Assembly: GCF_004000925.1 (NCBI RefSeq)
Contig: NZ_BIME01000003.1
Coordinates: 310,001 to 374,000 of the forward strand
DNA: 64,000 nucleotides
Source: Paenibacillus illinoisensis NBRC 15959
GTDB lineage: Bacteria > Bacillota > Bacilli > Paenibacillales > Paenibacillaceae
Direction: 5' to 3'
Both the position numbers and the translations under genes were made by a program. Under the pieces are notes generated by a model. That model was not told the DNA's origin, did no database searches, and saw only the letters and a program-made list of their open reading frames with translations. Each line of letters begins with the position of its first letter. Position 1 is the stretch's first letter. Below, piece after piece: positions 18,239 to 26,972 of this stretch.

Positions 18239-19477
18239 TTAACGCCGGTTCGCAACCTTGTCCCATTCTTTGTCGAGTGTATCCAGATAGTTGTCGATGT
18301 CTTTGTTCTGCAAAAAGGACTGTACGATGGAATTCAGCTGCACTGCAGCCGGAATGTAGTGATCGGCAAAATCAATAACTTTGCCCTGCTCGATATATGG
18401 CGTCAGCTCCTGCACCGCAGGGTCGTCCTGTTCAACGCCTTCGACCGCCGCAAACAACGTTTGCTCTTCAATGTATTTCCCGATATTTTCGGGTTCCAGC
18501 AGGAATGCGATAAACTCTTCAGCCTGTTCCCGGTTTGGCGTATCTGCCGAGATCGTAAACAGGGAGTCGATGCCGTTCACCAGCTTGATCTGGCTTGGAT
18601 CATTTCCGGTCGGGAACGGGAAGAAGCCGATATCCACATTCGGATTGGCTTTGCGAATCTCGGAGATCGCCCAGGTTCCCTGGATATACATGAATGCTTC
18701 GCCGTTGGCAAAAGCCCGGTTACCATCGGAATAGGCCTTACCGAAGTTATCGCCATGACCGTAATTCATCAGTTCAAGCTGTTTCTCTGCCACTTCGCGA
18801 TATTTATCCTTGAAGGTCACCTTGTTCTCGCGACGATCCAGATAGAAATCGATACCAACCAAGTTAGGTCCAAGAGCATTGAACGGCAGATTCGTCTGCC
18901 AGTCATCCTTGTACGTGAAGTAAAACGGAATTTTACCCGCGTCCTTGATCTTTTGAGCAGTAGCAATCAGCTCGTCCCATGTCTTGGGAACGTCGAGTCC
19001 CATTTCCTTAAACAGCGTTTTGTTGTACATGATGCCGTTTGCATTTGTTGCGTAAGGAATGCCTGTCACTTCCTCCATGCCTGTGACATCCTTCAGCATT
19101 TGTATGTAATTCGGATCAATCGTCTTGGTCAGCGAGCTGTCCGTCAGATCAGCGAAAATTTCACTTTGGGCCAGTATCGAATATGTATCGGTTGCACCCA
19201 TGGCCATAATATCAGGCACATCGTTTTTGACTACGCGAGTCTTCAACACCGTCTCCGCATCTGGCGGATTCACCTGAGTGACCTGTATATCGGAGTGCTC
19301 CGCATTGAATGTCTTGATCAATTCGTCAAAGGTTCCTTTGGCTTCGGGTTTGTTCTGGAAGAATTCGATTTGCACTTTGCCGCTTGCGCTCTCCCCGCTT
19401 GTACAAGAAGATAGGAGCACAGCCATTAATCCACATAGCAACATTGTCCCGAGTGCCTTGGTAAGCGATGTTCTCAT
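18239..19477 (-). CDS. Extracellular sugar-binding lipoprotein (importer 2)
   Basis: A 412-residue family 1 solute-binding protein. The signal ends in VLLSSC with Cys near residue 25. Typical mature segments are VQIEFFQNKPEAKGTFDELI, NANGIMYNKTLFKEMGLDVPKTWDEL and ANGEAFMYIQGTWAISEI. ATG 19477 follows GGGAGG. It is the first gene of the operon. Upstream lie an inverted repeat (19533-19546) and a TATAAT box near 19500, so a local regulator could act here, though none is encoded beside it. The substrate is unknown. Confidence 0.92.
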   Translation of the reverse strand: MRTSLTKALGTMLLCGLMAVLLSSCTSGESASGKVQIEFFQNKPEAKGTFDELIKTFNAEHSDIQVTQVNPPDAETVLKTRVVKNDVPDIMAMGATDTYSILAQSEIFADLTDSSLTKTIDPNYIQMLKDVTGMEEVTGIPYATNANGIMYNKTLFKEMGLDVPKTWDELIATAQKIKDAGKIPFYFTYKDDWQTNLPFNALGPNLVGIDFYLDRRENKVTFKDKYREVAEKQLELMNYGHGDNFGKAYSDGNRAFANGEAFMYIQGTWAISEIRKANPNVDIGFFPFPTGNDPSQIKLVNGIDSLFTISADTPNREQAEEFIAFLLEPENIGKYIEEQTLFAAVEGVEQDDPAVQELTPYIEQGKVIDFADHYIPAAVQLNSIVQSFLQNKDIDNYLDTLDKEWDKVANRR

Positions 19478-19532
19478 GTTGTACCTCCCTCAGCATTATA
19501 TAAGTAAAGATATACCCATTAAATTGGTGGAA

Positions 19533-19546
19533 TAACCATTTGGTTA
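19533..19546. promoter_or_regulatory. Inverted repeat in the importer 2 promoter region
   Basis: Arms TAACCA and TGGTTA flank TT. It sits some 30 bp upstream of a TATAAT -10-like box (minus strand, about 19497-19502). A second symmetric AAACCGTTT-type motif is at 19602-19615. Both could be LacI-type operators; no cognate gene is adjacent. Confidence 0.4.
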
Positions 19547-19665
19547 ATTCTTCCACGCGGAGCATGACATAAGGGCGGGCTATTCAACCCTTTATTATTT
19601 CTAAAACGGTTTCGATAAAAATGAATCATGGCGTTATTTTCCAGCATTGCTTGCTGCACAACAAA

Positions 19666-19702
19666 AAGAAGGACATCGGCCTATATCCAATGTCCTTCTT
19701 TT
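19666..19702. terminator. Terminator downstream of lspA
   Basis: AAGAAGGACAT and ATGTCCTTCTT arms with A-run on the left and T-run on the right. It can stop minus-strand lspA transcription. Confidence 0.85.
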
Positions 19703-19741
19703 TTCCATTGTGCGTGATTGCAACACTTGATTAATGTCGCA

Positions 19742-20233
19742 TTACCAACGTTCAATTTTGGGCAAGGCATTGCGCGATCGCTTGGCCCGGTAGCTCTTAA
19801 ATGCACGGATTAACATTCCGATCACCAAGAGTATCACCCCAATGTTAATCGCTACATCAGCCAGGTTGAGAATGCCCCGGCCAGATGGAAATACTAGAAA
19901 ATCCGTTACTTTTGCAAATACAAAACGGTCGATTGCATTTCCCAAGGCTCCACCAACCATGAAGCCTGCTCCTGCCTGCATCCAGAAACCGCGAATTTCA
20001 CCTTTTCTCCGATAATACAGAATGCCGGCAATGAACAGAATGGCGACAACGCCAAACAGACGCGCATTTCCCTGGAACATGCTTCCCGCCATCCCGCTAT
20101 TCTCATAATGCTGCAGCTGCATGCCGGAGTCACCGAGTCTCATCATGTCGCCGACTTCCATATACATTCTCACGGCCAGCTTGGTACCCTGATCCACCAG
20201 CGTAACCAGCAGTGCTATAAAATAAAACAGCAT
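19742..20233 (-). CDS. lspA: Lipoprotein signal peptidase (signal peptidase II)
   Basis: A membrane aspartic protease of 163 residues that removes signal peptides from prolipoproteins after lipid attachment. It has four helices and both catalytic motifs: GALGNAIDR (first Asp) and ILNLADVAINIG (second Asp). The DQGTKLAVR segment after helix 1 is also typical. The start is ATG 20233, after AGGAGG. Here it stands alone with its own terminator and is not in the usual ileS-lspA-rluD context. Another lspA elsewhere in the genome is possible. Confidence 0.92.
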   Translation of the reverse strand: MLFYFIALLVTLVDQGTKLAVRMYMEVGDMMRLGDSGMQLQHYENSGMAGSMFQGNARLFGVVAILFIAGILYYRRKGEIRGFWMQAGAGFMVGGALGNAIDRFVFAKVTDFLVFPSGRGILNLADVAINIGVILLVIGMLIRAFKSYRAKRSRNALPKIERW

Positions 20234-20462
20234 ATTGTCTCTCCTCCTGCCCAACTCGTTTTGCCCTATCCTATGTAAACCTGTGGAATGTCCAAAGTTA
20301 CGTTCCCTTCACTTTACCACAGCCGAAGTCGTGTCTCCAAATGGGCTCCGGTGAAAGGCAGATTTAGAGCCAAACGATAACCCAGCCTGCATCCGGGAGG
20401 GACCACCCTACCCTATGTCGAATGTAGATATGAACTACACATGAAAAGGGGCTGCCTGTAAA

Positions 20463-20942
20463 TTGAACCTGACGATGACAGAGAGATTAAAGGAAATGCA
20501 GCAGGAAGAAAAGGACTTGGTATTCCGTACATTTGACTCTGAACTGGCCCTACAGCTTGGACTCCATCTGATCGAGCAGGCAAAAAGCCGTTCACAGGCC
20601 GTAACCATCGACATTACCCTCCGTGGACATCGCCTTTTCCTGCATGCCATGGAAGGCACTCATCCGGACAACGAGGATTGGATCCGGCGTAAAAACAACG
20701 TGGTAAACCACTTCTCCTCCAGTTCATGGCATACCGCTCTGCGTCTGCGCAGCGAGAATAAAACGCTTGAGCAGGATTTCAGCCTGCCTTCCTCTGACTT
20801 TGTACTGGCTGGTGGTGCCTTTCCATTGATTGTGGAGGGTCAGGGACAGATCGGAACAATTACGGTATCGGGTCTGCCCGATGAGGAAGACCACGACCTG
20901 GTCACCACCGGAATCCGTTCATTTTTGCTGCAGCAAGGCTAA
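20463..20942 (+). CDS. UPF0303 / heme-degrading domain protein
   Basis: A cytoplasmic protein of 159 residues with the GlcG/HbpS-like (DUF336-related) fold. Family features include the long N-terminal helix, AVTIDITLRGHRLFLHAMEGTHPDNEDWIRRK and the Gly-rich FVLAGGAFPLIVEGQGQIGTITVSGLP. Relatives have been described as heme-binding or degrading; activity here is unproven. The likely start is TTG 20463 after AAAGGGG, because ATG 20475 has no ribosome site. It is a single gene, followed by the terminator at 20954-20987 shared with the convergent nucleoside hydrolase. Confidence 0.8.
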   Translation: MNLTMTERLKEMQQEEKDLVFRTFDSELALQLGLHLIEQAKSRSQAVTIDITLRGHRLFLHAMEGTHPDNEDWIRRKNNVVNHFSSSSWHTALRLRSENKTLEQDFSLPSSDFVLAGGAFPLIVEGQGQIGTITVSGLPDEEDHDLVTTGIRSFLLQQG

Positions 20943-20953
20943 TTTAACAAGAA

Positions 20954-20987
20954 AAGCCCACCTGGTCCTTGCGGACCCAGGTGGGCT
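20954..20987. terminator. Bidirectional terminator between UPF0303 gene and nucleoside hydrolase
   Basis: AAGCCCACCTGG and CCAGGTGGGCTT arms form a long GC-rich hairpin between two convergent genes. Confidence 0.88.
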
Positions 20988-21012
20988 TGCCGTGTTTAGA
21001 TCATTCCTTGGT

Positions 21013-21960
21013 TCATTGAATAGCTGACAAAACATCCAACAGCATGGATTTAAACTTCGGCCGATCGATGGCTTCACATACGCGCACGTTAGGTTCCTTG
21101 CCGAAACGTCCGTTGATATCCACCACGCTGTATCCACGCGTCAGTTCTCCTGCGGCTTCCACATCCACGTAATACTGGCCTGACTTCGTCATCAGCGATT
21201 CGTCTGCCGCTACCGCCATCAGCAGTGTATCCGGGTGTGTGGTTCCATTCAGCTTATGTACCGACTTGTTGAACTGCATAACGACTTTGTTGATGGCCGT
21301 GAAGAAATCGGCTCCGGATGTTCCAAGCGCTGCTATTTCTGCATGATCATCATCATCCATGACGGAGTATTGCGTGCACATCTCCCAGCCAACCATCGTT
21401 GTTGGAATGCCGGCATGCAGTACAATTTTAGCTGCTTCGGGGTCAACGTAGAAGTTGTACTCTGCCGCTGGCGTAATGTTGCCCAGCGCATTATTCGTAC
21501 CGCCCATAATGTAGAGATGAGCAATCTCCGGAATAATCGTCGGGTCCTTTTGAATCGCCATCGCAATGTTGGTCAGGGGTGCAATCGCCAGAAGAGAAAT
21601 CTCTCCCGGATTGGCATGAACCTTCTCGATAATAAAATCAACCGCGTGGCCGCTTTCGGGACGCTGATCTGCCTTGGGGAAATGCGCGCCGCCCATGCCG
21701 TCGTCGCCATGCACATCTTCCACTGTGCGGTGCTGCGCCTGCCCGTAGGCCATCAGCGGTCGTTCGCATCCTTTGTACACAGGCACCTTGCCGCCATGTC
21801 CAGCAACCTGCACGGTGTACAGGGCATTTTCAACCTCTTGGTCAAACTGGACGTTACCGCCCGTAATGGTGATGCCTTCCACTTGAAAGTGGTGCAGTGC
21901 CGTCAGGATCGCAATCGTATCGTCTCCTGCTGTATCTGTATCAATGATGACTTTTCTCAT
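21013..21960 (-). CDS. Inosine/uridine-preferring nucleoside hydrolase
   Basis: A 315-residue enzyme that hydrolyses ribonucleosides to base and ribose. The N-terminal Ca2+-binding DTDTAGDD motif is intact, followed by the central ISLLAIAPLTNIAMAI segment and IMGGTNNALGNITPAAEYNFYVDPEAA. ATG 21960 follows GAAGGAG. It is a single-gene unit; a repeat element occupies its upstream region. Base preference cannot be read; purine salvage is the usual role. Confidence 0.92.
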   Translation of the reverse strand: MRKVIIDTDTAGDDTIAILTALHHFQVEGITITGGNVQFDQEVENALYTVQVAGHGGKVPVYKGCERPLMAYGQAQHRTVEDVHGDDGMGGAHFPKADQRPESGHAVDFIIEKVHANPGEISLLAIAPLTNIAMAIQKDPTIIPEIAHLYIMGGTNNALGNITPAAEYNFYVDPEAAKIVLHAGIPTTMVGWEMCTQYSVMDDDDHAEIAALGTSGADFFTAINKVVMQFNKSVHKLNGTTHPDTLLMAVAADESLMTKSGQYYVDVEAAGELTRGYSVVDINGRFGKEPNVRVCEAIDRPKFKSMLLDVLSAIQ

Positions 21961-22034
21961 GATGCTGCGCTCCTTCTTCAGTTTGATATTTATTTAGAAC
22001 GAACATATAAGAAATACACACTCGCACTCCAAGT

Positions 22035-22160
22035 ACAGAACAATCTTACGATCGCTGTTATCCTCAGATTTTTTTTATACCTTCTGAAAAGGTGAAAATC
22101 CGATGATAAAGGCGAACGCTTCGCTTCTCCAGATTCTTTCTGTCCTCTTCGTACATGTGT
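22035..22160. repeat. Dispersed intergenic repeat, copy 1
   Basis: The block at 22035-22075, centred on CGATCGCTGTTATC and running into a T-run, matches 32424-32465. A second block at 22130-22160 (TCTCCAGA, TTCTTTCTGTCCTCTTCGT) matches 32451-32490. About 55 bases separate the two blocks here but are absent from copy 2. It lies just upstream of the nucleoside hydrolase. No ORF spans it. Function is unknown. Confidence 0.6.
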
Positions 22161-22206
22161 AATTATTATATTCCCTCTAAATTATCATTTATCGCTAGGG
22201 TACATT

Positions 22207-22611
22207 TTACATCAAAAATGTACCGATGACGATGGAAACGCCGATGATAATGGAACGCAGCAGCTGGGCTACCGCCAGATTGCCTCTTGCAATCTCATCG
22301 CATACACGCATTCTGGGAATCAGGAAATCAAATATAATATAGACCAGACACAGAATAATGATTCCCAGTACAGACCATAACAGCATATCCAGCCATGAAT
22401 GCGTGGAGAAGGACACCATACCGACAATGATGCACAGTCCCAGCAGCTTGCTGCCCATATACATACCCGCCGCTTCGTTACCTTTGGCGATTTCCTCACT
22501 ATCGTTATACCGGGTTAATTTGCTAAAAGCAAAATACCCACATACCAATACAACCAACAGAATGCCGACGCCTACCGCTACATTCAGCAGGTTCAAACCC
22601 AAATTATCCAT
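22207..22611 (-). CDS. DUF350 family membrane protein
   Basis: A 134-residue protein with four hydrophobic helices and the DUF350 pattern of two related halves (SEEIAKGNEAAGMYMGSKLLGLC and VCDEIARGNLAVAQLLRSIIIGV). E. coli YjfL is a member. The family has no established activity. It is the last gene of a four-gene operon, 15 bp behind an ATP-grasp ligase-like gene, the same association as yjfL-yjfM-yjfC in E. coli. Confidence 0.85.
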   Translation of the reverse strand: MDNLGLNLLNVAVGVGILLVVLVCGYFAFSKLTRYNDSEEIAKGNEAAGMYMGSKLLGLCIIVGMVSFSTHSWLDMLLWSVLGIIILCLVYIIFDFLIPRMRVCDEIARGNLAVAQLLRSIIIGVSIVIGTFLM

Positions 22612-22626
22612 TCCTACTCCTCCTCA

Positions 22627-23943
22627 TCATCCAATACTTCCATTTACTGCAGCCGCACAATAATAGGCCATATCTCCGGTCACTTTCTCCCCAATCCGGG
22701 GCAATACACCGGCAAAACGTCCACCTATGACAAACACGCCTGTCAGCAGATAACCGCTATATTCCCCGTCTTCTGTCACGATGCTGGCCTGTTCCATCGG
22801 AACCAGCTGCTGATAAATCTTCGGTTGGTTGTTATAGTAAGCCGCGATATCTTCATCCTCGTCCAGTCCTGCTCCAGCCGCGCTACTCTCCGTTCCTTCA
22901 CCCAGCAGCTGAGTGCCCCGGCCCTCACGACCCCAGTAGCTTTTTTCCACATAGGGAGTGGACTCCAGTTCAAAAGGGCCTGCTTCGAAATAGGTGGGCA
23001 GCAGATACCGGGAAATCGAATCCAGTTCCGCATTAGTAAACAGCCGAAAACCGCAGTACTCTGGCGTCTGATCGTTGCGCTCATAGAGTGACCAGATCGC
23101 AGCCATGAAGCCTTTGCTCTGCATCAGGACATGCTGTACGGGGTTCATCAGCCCAAGCCGGCCTTCCTGTACCAGTGCAAGCAGTGCCGCACCGATGTCC
23201 ACACCTGTTGTCTCATCCCGATCATCAACGAGATACTCCAGCGGATACAGACGATACAGCAGCTGAATCTCGTGCCCATCATGATACAGTGCCTCTCCGG
23301 GAACAATCTCAAGTTCCTCCAGCGGGGCATAGCGCACCTCATATCCGGCCTCCTGACAGCGTTTCATCAGGTATTCCGTATTGGTCCGATCCTCCACATG
23401 CTCACCAAATGAGGTAAATGTCACTGGTCCTCGCAGCCCTTGCTCGGCATAAACCTCCAGCCACCTGCGGAAGCATTCCCGGATGCAGGCATCCATGCCC
23501 GCTGACGGCGCAGTGAATGCATCATCTTCAGCCATGCCTACCAAAATGCGCTCCAGAATCGCGGCTTCGGGTATACCAGTTGGGGTGTCGGTATTATTTT
23601 CGATACACTTGAACCCGGCCTCACCGATAATCCAGTCCTGACGCGTAATGCCCCCAGTCACTGTCTCCATCCTGGCTGTCGCAATGAGCCCTGGATGAAT
23701 ACCCAGCTGCTGTTCCAAAAAGCTATCCGGCATATACTGCTGGATGAACCGCATGACTTTGCAGTATATGCCGTCGATCAGCTCAACTGCACGCTGCAAT
23801 TCCTGCATCTCTTCTGGAGTATACAGGGTTAGTGAGGGTACACAATATTGCTTGCCATACATCCGGTGATACGGCACATGCTTCCCCGCCTCGCCCGCAA
23901 ACACCTCTTCATGACCATAGGGCAATGAGTGAATATGCCTCAT
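22627..23943 (-). CDS. Glutathionylspermidine synthase-like ATP-grasp protein (YjfC/YgiC type)
   Basis: A 438-residue cytoplasmic protein matching the synthase half of glutathionylspermidine synthase, without the amidase domain. Visible features are RMETVTGGITRQDWIIGEAGFKCIENNTDTPTGIPE near 130, LMNPVQHVLMQSKGFMAAIW, and a C-terminal SKSYWGREG-like loop (YVEKSYWGREGRGTQLLGEG) before IVTEDGEYSGYLLTGVFVIGGRFAG. Standalone members are proposed to ligate a peptide to a polyamine. Paenibacillus does not normally make glutathione, so the substrate is probably different. It lies 5 bp after a small lipoprotein gene and before DUF350. Confidence 0.88.
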   Translation of the reverse strand: MRHIHSLPYGHEEVFAGEAGKHVPYHRMYGKQYCVPSLTLYTPEEMQELQRAVELIDGIYCKVMRFIQQYMPDSFLEQQLGIHPGLIATARMETVTGGITRQDWIIGEAGFKCIENNTDTPTGIPEAAILERILVGMAEDDAFTAPSAGMDACIRECFRRWLEVYAEQGLRGPVTFTSFGEHVEDRTNTEYLMKRCQEAGYEVRYAPLEELEIVPGEALYHDGHEIQLLYRLYPLEYLVDDRDETTGVDIGAALLALVQEGRLGLMNPVQHVLMQSKGFMAAIWSLYERNDQTPEYCGFRLFTNAELDSISRYLLPTYFEAGPFELESTPYVEKSYWGREGRGTQLLGEGTESSAAGAGLDEDEDIAAYYNNQPKIYQQLVPMEQASIVTEDGEYSGYLLTGVFVIGGRFAGVLPRIGEKVTGDMAYYCAAAVNGSIG

Positions 23944-23948
23944 ATCCT

Positions 23949-24233
23949 TTAGCCTCCCGAACTGCGGAAGAAGCTGCCAAATCCGCTCGATTTGGACTTC
24001 GAGTTACTATAGGAGCTGCTCTTGCTACTACTGCTGCTGCCACCATATGAACCGCCATAATAATAATGCCCACTGCTGGAATCATACTCACATCCGGTGT
24101 CATAATCCGGGTCGCACTCGTCATTGCTGCCGCAGCCCGACAATACCGCAGGTACAGCCAGCATCAGGGAAAAGGCAACCAGCTTTGCCTTTGATCCGGG
24201 TTTCGATGAATGGTGCCGCTCTTCTTCTGTCAT
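23949..24233 (-). CDS. Small Ser/Gly/Tyr-rich lipoprotein
   Basis: A 94-residue secreted lipoprotein: a basic N-terminus, hydrophobic segment (LVAFSLMLAVPAVLSG) and lipobox Cys at about residue 34, then an acidic CDPDYDTGCEY patch and a low-complexity tail of Ser, Lys, Gly and Tyr ending in SGFGSFFRSSGG. The tail resembles the end of DUF1190 proteins (YgiB/YjfM), which also neighbour YgiC/YjfC-type ligases in E. coli. The ATG overlaps the stop of the upstream gene (TAATG). Function is unknown. Confidence 0.78.
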   Translation of the reverse strand: MTEEERHHSSKPGSKAKLVAFSLMLAVPAVLSGCGSNDECDPDYDTGCEYDSSSGHYYYGGSYGGSSSSSKSSSYSNSKSKSSGFGSFFRSSGG

Positions 24234-24766
24234 TACAGGTCTACCTCCTTCATAAAAAACAACACTTTCCGGCGATCCCCATCCAGCACCGAATACACGA
24301 ATTCATACGTCGTTCCGTTACGAACCATATAATGGTCCAGCAGACGCTCGGCGAGTTCCATCGTGTACGAGGACGATTCTGCAAGTTCCAACTCCTGAAA
24401 TGCCTTTCCATTCCACATCATGTACTCTGCGCTGTACATGGAGGACATTTTGCACATGGCCAGTGCAGCGTCCGCAATCGCTGTACCGTAATCTGCAGGC
24501 ATCTGGCTCTCGTAGGCAGTCACATAGATCGCATGATCCCGCAGATCCTCGCACTCGTTGGACAGGTGGGCCCACAGTTTGTTTTTCATCAGGGTTGCAT
24601 CCACCAGTTTGCGCATAAACAGTTCATCCCGGGTAACAGATACGTGCTCCAGCTGCCCGGTCTCAGCCTGCCGATCGTCCGACCAGCTTCGATAAGTCAA
24701 TGCGTAATAGATAACGATAACCTCCCTTTTGTGTAGCTCTAAGTTGAGCCGCTTCAAATCATACAA
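24233..24766 (-). CDS. Unknown protein, first gene of the ATP-grasp operon
   Basis: I do not recognise this protein. The 177-codon frame encodes a soluble, mixed alpha/beta protein with no signal or membrane segment; it contains YYALTYRSWSDDRQAETGQL, a helical middle and a strongly predicted C-terminal strand (YEFVYSVLDGDRRKVLFFMKEV). The start is unclear. ATG 24766 has no ribosome site, whereas a perfect AAGGGAGG lies about 15 codons inside, followed only by non-standard codons and a TTG. The stop overlaps the lipoprotein ATG, so it belongs to the operon. Confidence 0.7.
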   Translation of the reverse strand: MYDLKRLNLELHKREVIVIYYALTYRSWSDDRQAETGQLEHVSVTRDELFMRKLVDATLMKNKLWAHLSNECEDLRDHAIYVTAYESQMPADYGTAIADAALAMCKMSSMYSAEYMMWNGKAFQELELAESSSYTMELAERLLDHYMVRNGTTYEFVYSVLDGDRRKVLFFMKEVDL

Positions 24767-24894
24767 ACGTATTTAACGCATGAGAAGGGAAAAAGTTACA
24801 CTATTCCCTATGACATGTAAATAAGGACATTACCAATGCACCTTTTGAAGCCTATTGCAGGGGAGAATGACTGTATTCACCATCCGGAAAATAA

Positions 24895-24922
24895 AAAGGC
24901 CGGAGACCATTCTCCGACCTTT
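24895..24922 (-). terminator. Terminator of the ABC-F gene
   Basis: AAAGGTCGGAGA and TCTCCGGCCTTTTTAT on the minus strand form a GC-rich hairpin with a T-run just after the stop at 24950. Confidence 0.85.
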
Positions 24923-24949
24923 CATGTTCGTCCTTACCTTGACGAACGA

Positions 24950-26875
24950 TCACAATTCAGCCCATTGGGCCAATAACTGGTTGTATTCACCCGACAGCTG
25001 CTCACGCTCATTCCACAGCTGTTCCAGCTCAGCAGAGCTTGCCTGCAATTCAAGCTGGTGGTCGAGCTCCTGAATCTGTGCCTCCAGACGAGCCAGCCTC
25101 TGTTCCAGCTGCTCGGCCGACTGTCGTTTCCCCGCTCCATTCTCTCCTTGGCGAGAATTACGTTGTTCCTTAGATTCGGCACGCTCACGAGGAAGGGCCG
25201 GAATAGGAACGGCATGCTGGGCCGCTTCACCTGCTCGCATTTGCAGTTCAAGCTTTTTCTCCCGATAGGCTTCATAATCCCCGAGATAGGTGGTCATCTC
25301 ACCATTCTCCAGCTCCCAGACACGTGAAACCACACGGTTCACGAAGTAGCGGTCATGAGAGATCGCAAGCACCGTGCCTTCAAAGTCAACCAGGGATTCT
25401 TCCAGTGCTTCTCTTGAAGCAATGTCCAGATGGTTGGTCGGTTCATCCAGCAGCAGTACGTTCGGCTTGCGATGCACCAGCAGGGATAACCGTAGACGGG
25501 TCCATTCCCCGCCAGATAACTGCCCAACCGAGCGGAATACATCTGCCCCATAGAACAGATACCTTGCCAGAATGCCACGTGCTTCGCCTTCTTCCACGCC
25601 TGCCTCCAGGCGGAAATGTTCAAGCACGCTCAGCTTCGGATTGGAAGGCTCCTCCTGCTGTGCCAGATAGCCAACATCCACCCTTGCTCCCCATTCAAGC
25701 TGACCGGAAGTCGGCTGCTCTTCTCCAAGCAGCAGCTTGAACAATGTGGTCTTGCCTGAGCCATTACGGCCAATCAGGGCCACCTTGTCTCCGAACTCCA
25801 GTAGCGCTGAAACGCCGCGCAGGATCGGACGTTCTCCGTAAGCCTTCTCCACCTGTTCAATTACCGCCACGCGGCGGCCCGTGCGGTCTGTAGGACGCAC
25901 ATCGAAATCCGCATTGCGCCGCTCCAGCACAGGCCGCTTCACCTGCTCCATCCGCTCCAGTGCCTTCCGCATCGAAGCGGCCCGCCGGAAGAACTTCTCG
26001 TTCCCACCAATGCGTCCCCATTCCTCCAGCTGACGGATCGTTTCCTTCATTTTCTTCATGACCTTCTGCTGCTCCTTGAACTCCTCAAATTGCTGCAGAA
26101 GCCGTTGTTCCTTCACCTTCATGTATTCCGTATAACCGCCTGCTGACGTTTGCGCTTCGCCATCTTCCAGCTCCAGCGTTCGGGTCACCACCCGGTCCAG
26201 AAAATAACGGTCATGGGAGATCAGCACGATCGTGCCTGTGTACTCCCGTAGATAGCCTTCCAGCCATTCCACCCGCTCCAGATCAAGGTGATTGGTCGGC
26301 TCATCCAGCAGCAGCAGATCTGGACGGACGATTAGCTGCGAAGCAAGTACGACGCGGGTCTGCTCTCCTCCGGAGAGGGAACCGAACCTCCAGCCATAGT
26401 GTGCTTTGGCAATATCCAGCCCGTCCGCCACCTGATCAATCCGTGCGTCCATCTCATACCCGCCCTCACGTTCAAACTGCTCCTGCAGTGCGGCATATCG
26501 TTTCAACAAGCGTTCCAATTGGTCTGGATCTGCTGCATAGTCTGGATCAGACATCTGCTGCTCCATTTCCTTCATGCGGCTGCGGCACTCCATAAGCGCT
26601 TTGAATCCCAGAGCCAGCACATCCAGTACCGTATAATCATCCAGTCCTTCCGGCACCTGCGCTACATAGCCGATCCGTGTATCTTTTTTGATCATTAATT
26701 GCCCTTCGTCCGGCTGATTCAGCCGGGCCATCAGGCGCATCAGTGTCGTTTTGCCGCTTCCGTTGCGGCCGATGAGGGCGACTTTGTCCCCTTCCATAAT
26801 CTCAAAAGTAATGCCGTCCAGCACCAGATGTGCTCCGTGATATTGAGTCAGTTGTTGCGCGCTAATGATCATCAT
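24950..26875 (-). CDS. ABC-F family ATPase, ribosome-associated
   Basis: A 641-residue soluble protein with two ATPase cassettes and no membrane domain. Cassette 1 has Walker A GRNGSGKTT, signature LSGGEQTR and Walker B LLLLDEPTNHLD; cassette 2 has GRNGSGKTT, LSGGEWTR and LLLDEPTNHLD. The charged inter-domain linker (about 240-320) and a C-terminal coiled coil (about 560-641) are typical. ABC-F proteins act on the ribosomal E site, some giving antibiotic resistance. ATG 26875 follows AGGAGG. The 260-bp leader carries a short ORF and an intrinsic terminator, an arrangement seen for inducible ABC-F resistance genes. Confidence 0.92.
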   Translation of the reverse strand: MMIISAQQLTQYHGAHLVLDGITFEIMEGDKVALIGRNGSGKTTLMRLMARLNQPDEGQLMIKKDTRIGYVAQVPEGLDDYTVLDVLALGFKALMECRSRMKEMEQQMSDPDYAADPDQLERLLKRYAALQEQFEREGGYEMDARIDQVADGLDIAKAHYGWRFGSLSGGEQTRVVLASQLIVRPDLLLLDEPTNHLDLERVEWLEGYLREYTGTIVLISHDRYFLDRVVTRTLELEDGEAQTSAGGYTEYMKVKEQRLLQQFEEFKEQQKVMKKMKETIRQLEEWGRIGGNEKFFRRAASMRKALERMEQVKRPVLERRNADFDVRPTDRTGRRVAVIEQVEKAYGERPILRGVSALLEFGDKVALIGRNGSGKTTLFKLLLGEEQPTSGQLEWGARVDVGYLAQQEEPSNPKLSVLEHFRLEAGVEEGEARGILARYLFYGADVFRSVGQLSGGEWTRLRLSLLVHRKPNVLLLDEPTNHLDIASREALEESLVDFEGTVLAISHDRYFVNRVVSRVWELENGEMTTYLGDYEAYREKKLELQMRAGEAAQHAVPIPALPRERAESKEQRNSRQGENGAGKRQSAEQLEQRLARLEAQIQELDHQLELQASSAELEQLWNEREQLSGEYNQLLAQWAEL

Positions 26876-26918
26876 AATAAGGTTCCTCCTATGGTATGGA
26901 AGATCCTGACCGCAACAC

Positions 26919-26951
26919 AAAAAGAGCCGCAGAGGTTAGCTCCGCGGCCCT
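26919..26951 (-). terminator. Candidate attenuator terminator in the ABC-F leader
   Basis: On the minus strand GGCCGCGGAG, TTAAC-type loop and CTCTGCGGCTC are followed by T5. It lies after the leader ORF stop (26973) and about 45 bp before the ABC-F start, so it could stop transcription before the gene unless prevented. Confidence 0.75.
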
Positions 26952-26972
26952 TCAGAATTCAAGCTTAATCGC

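Noticed and set aside
17816..19414. 532-codon plus-strand open frame
   Set aside because: It lies antisense to the importer 2 binding-protein gene and part of the MalF-type permease, which have clear family motifs, signal peptide and ribosome sites. The plus frame shows no domain and no ribosome site.
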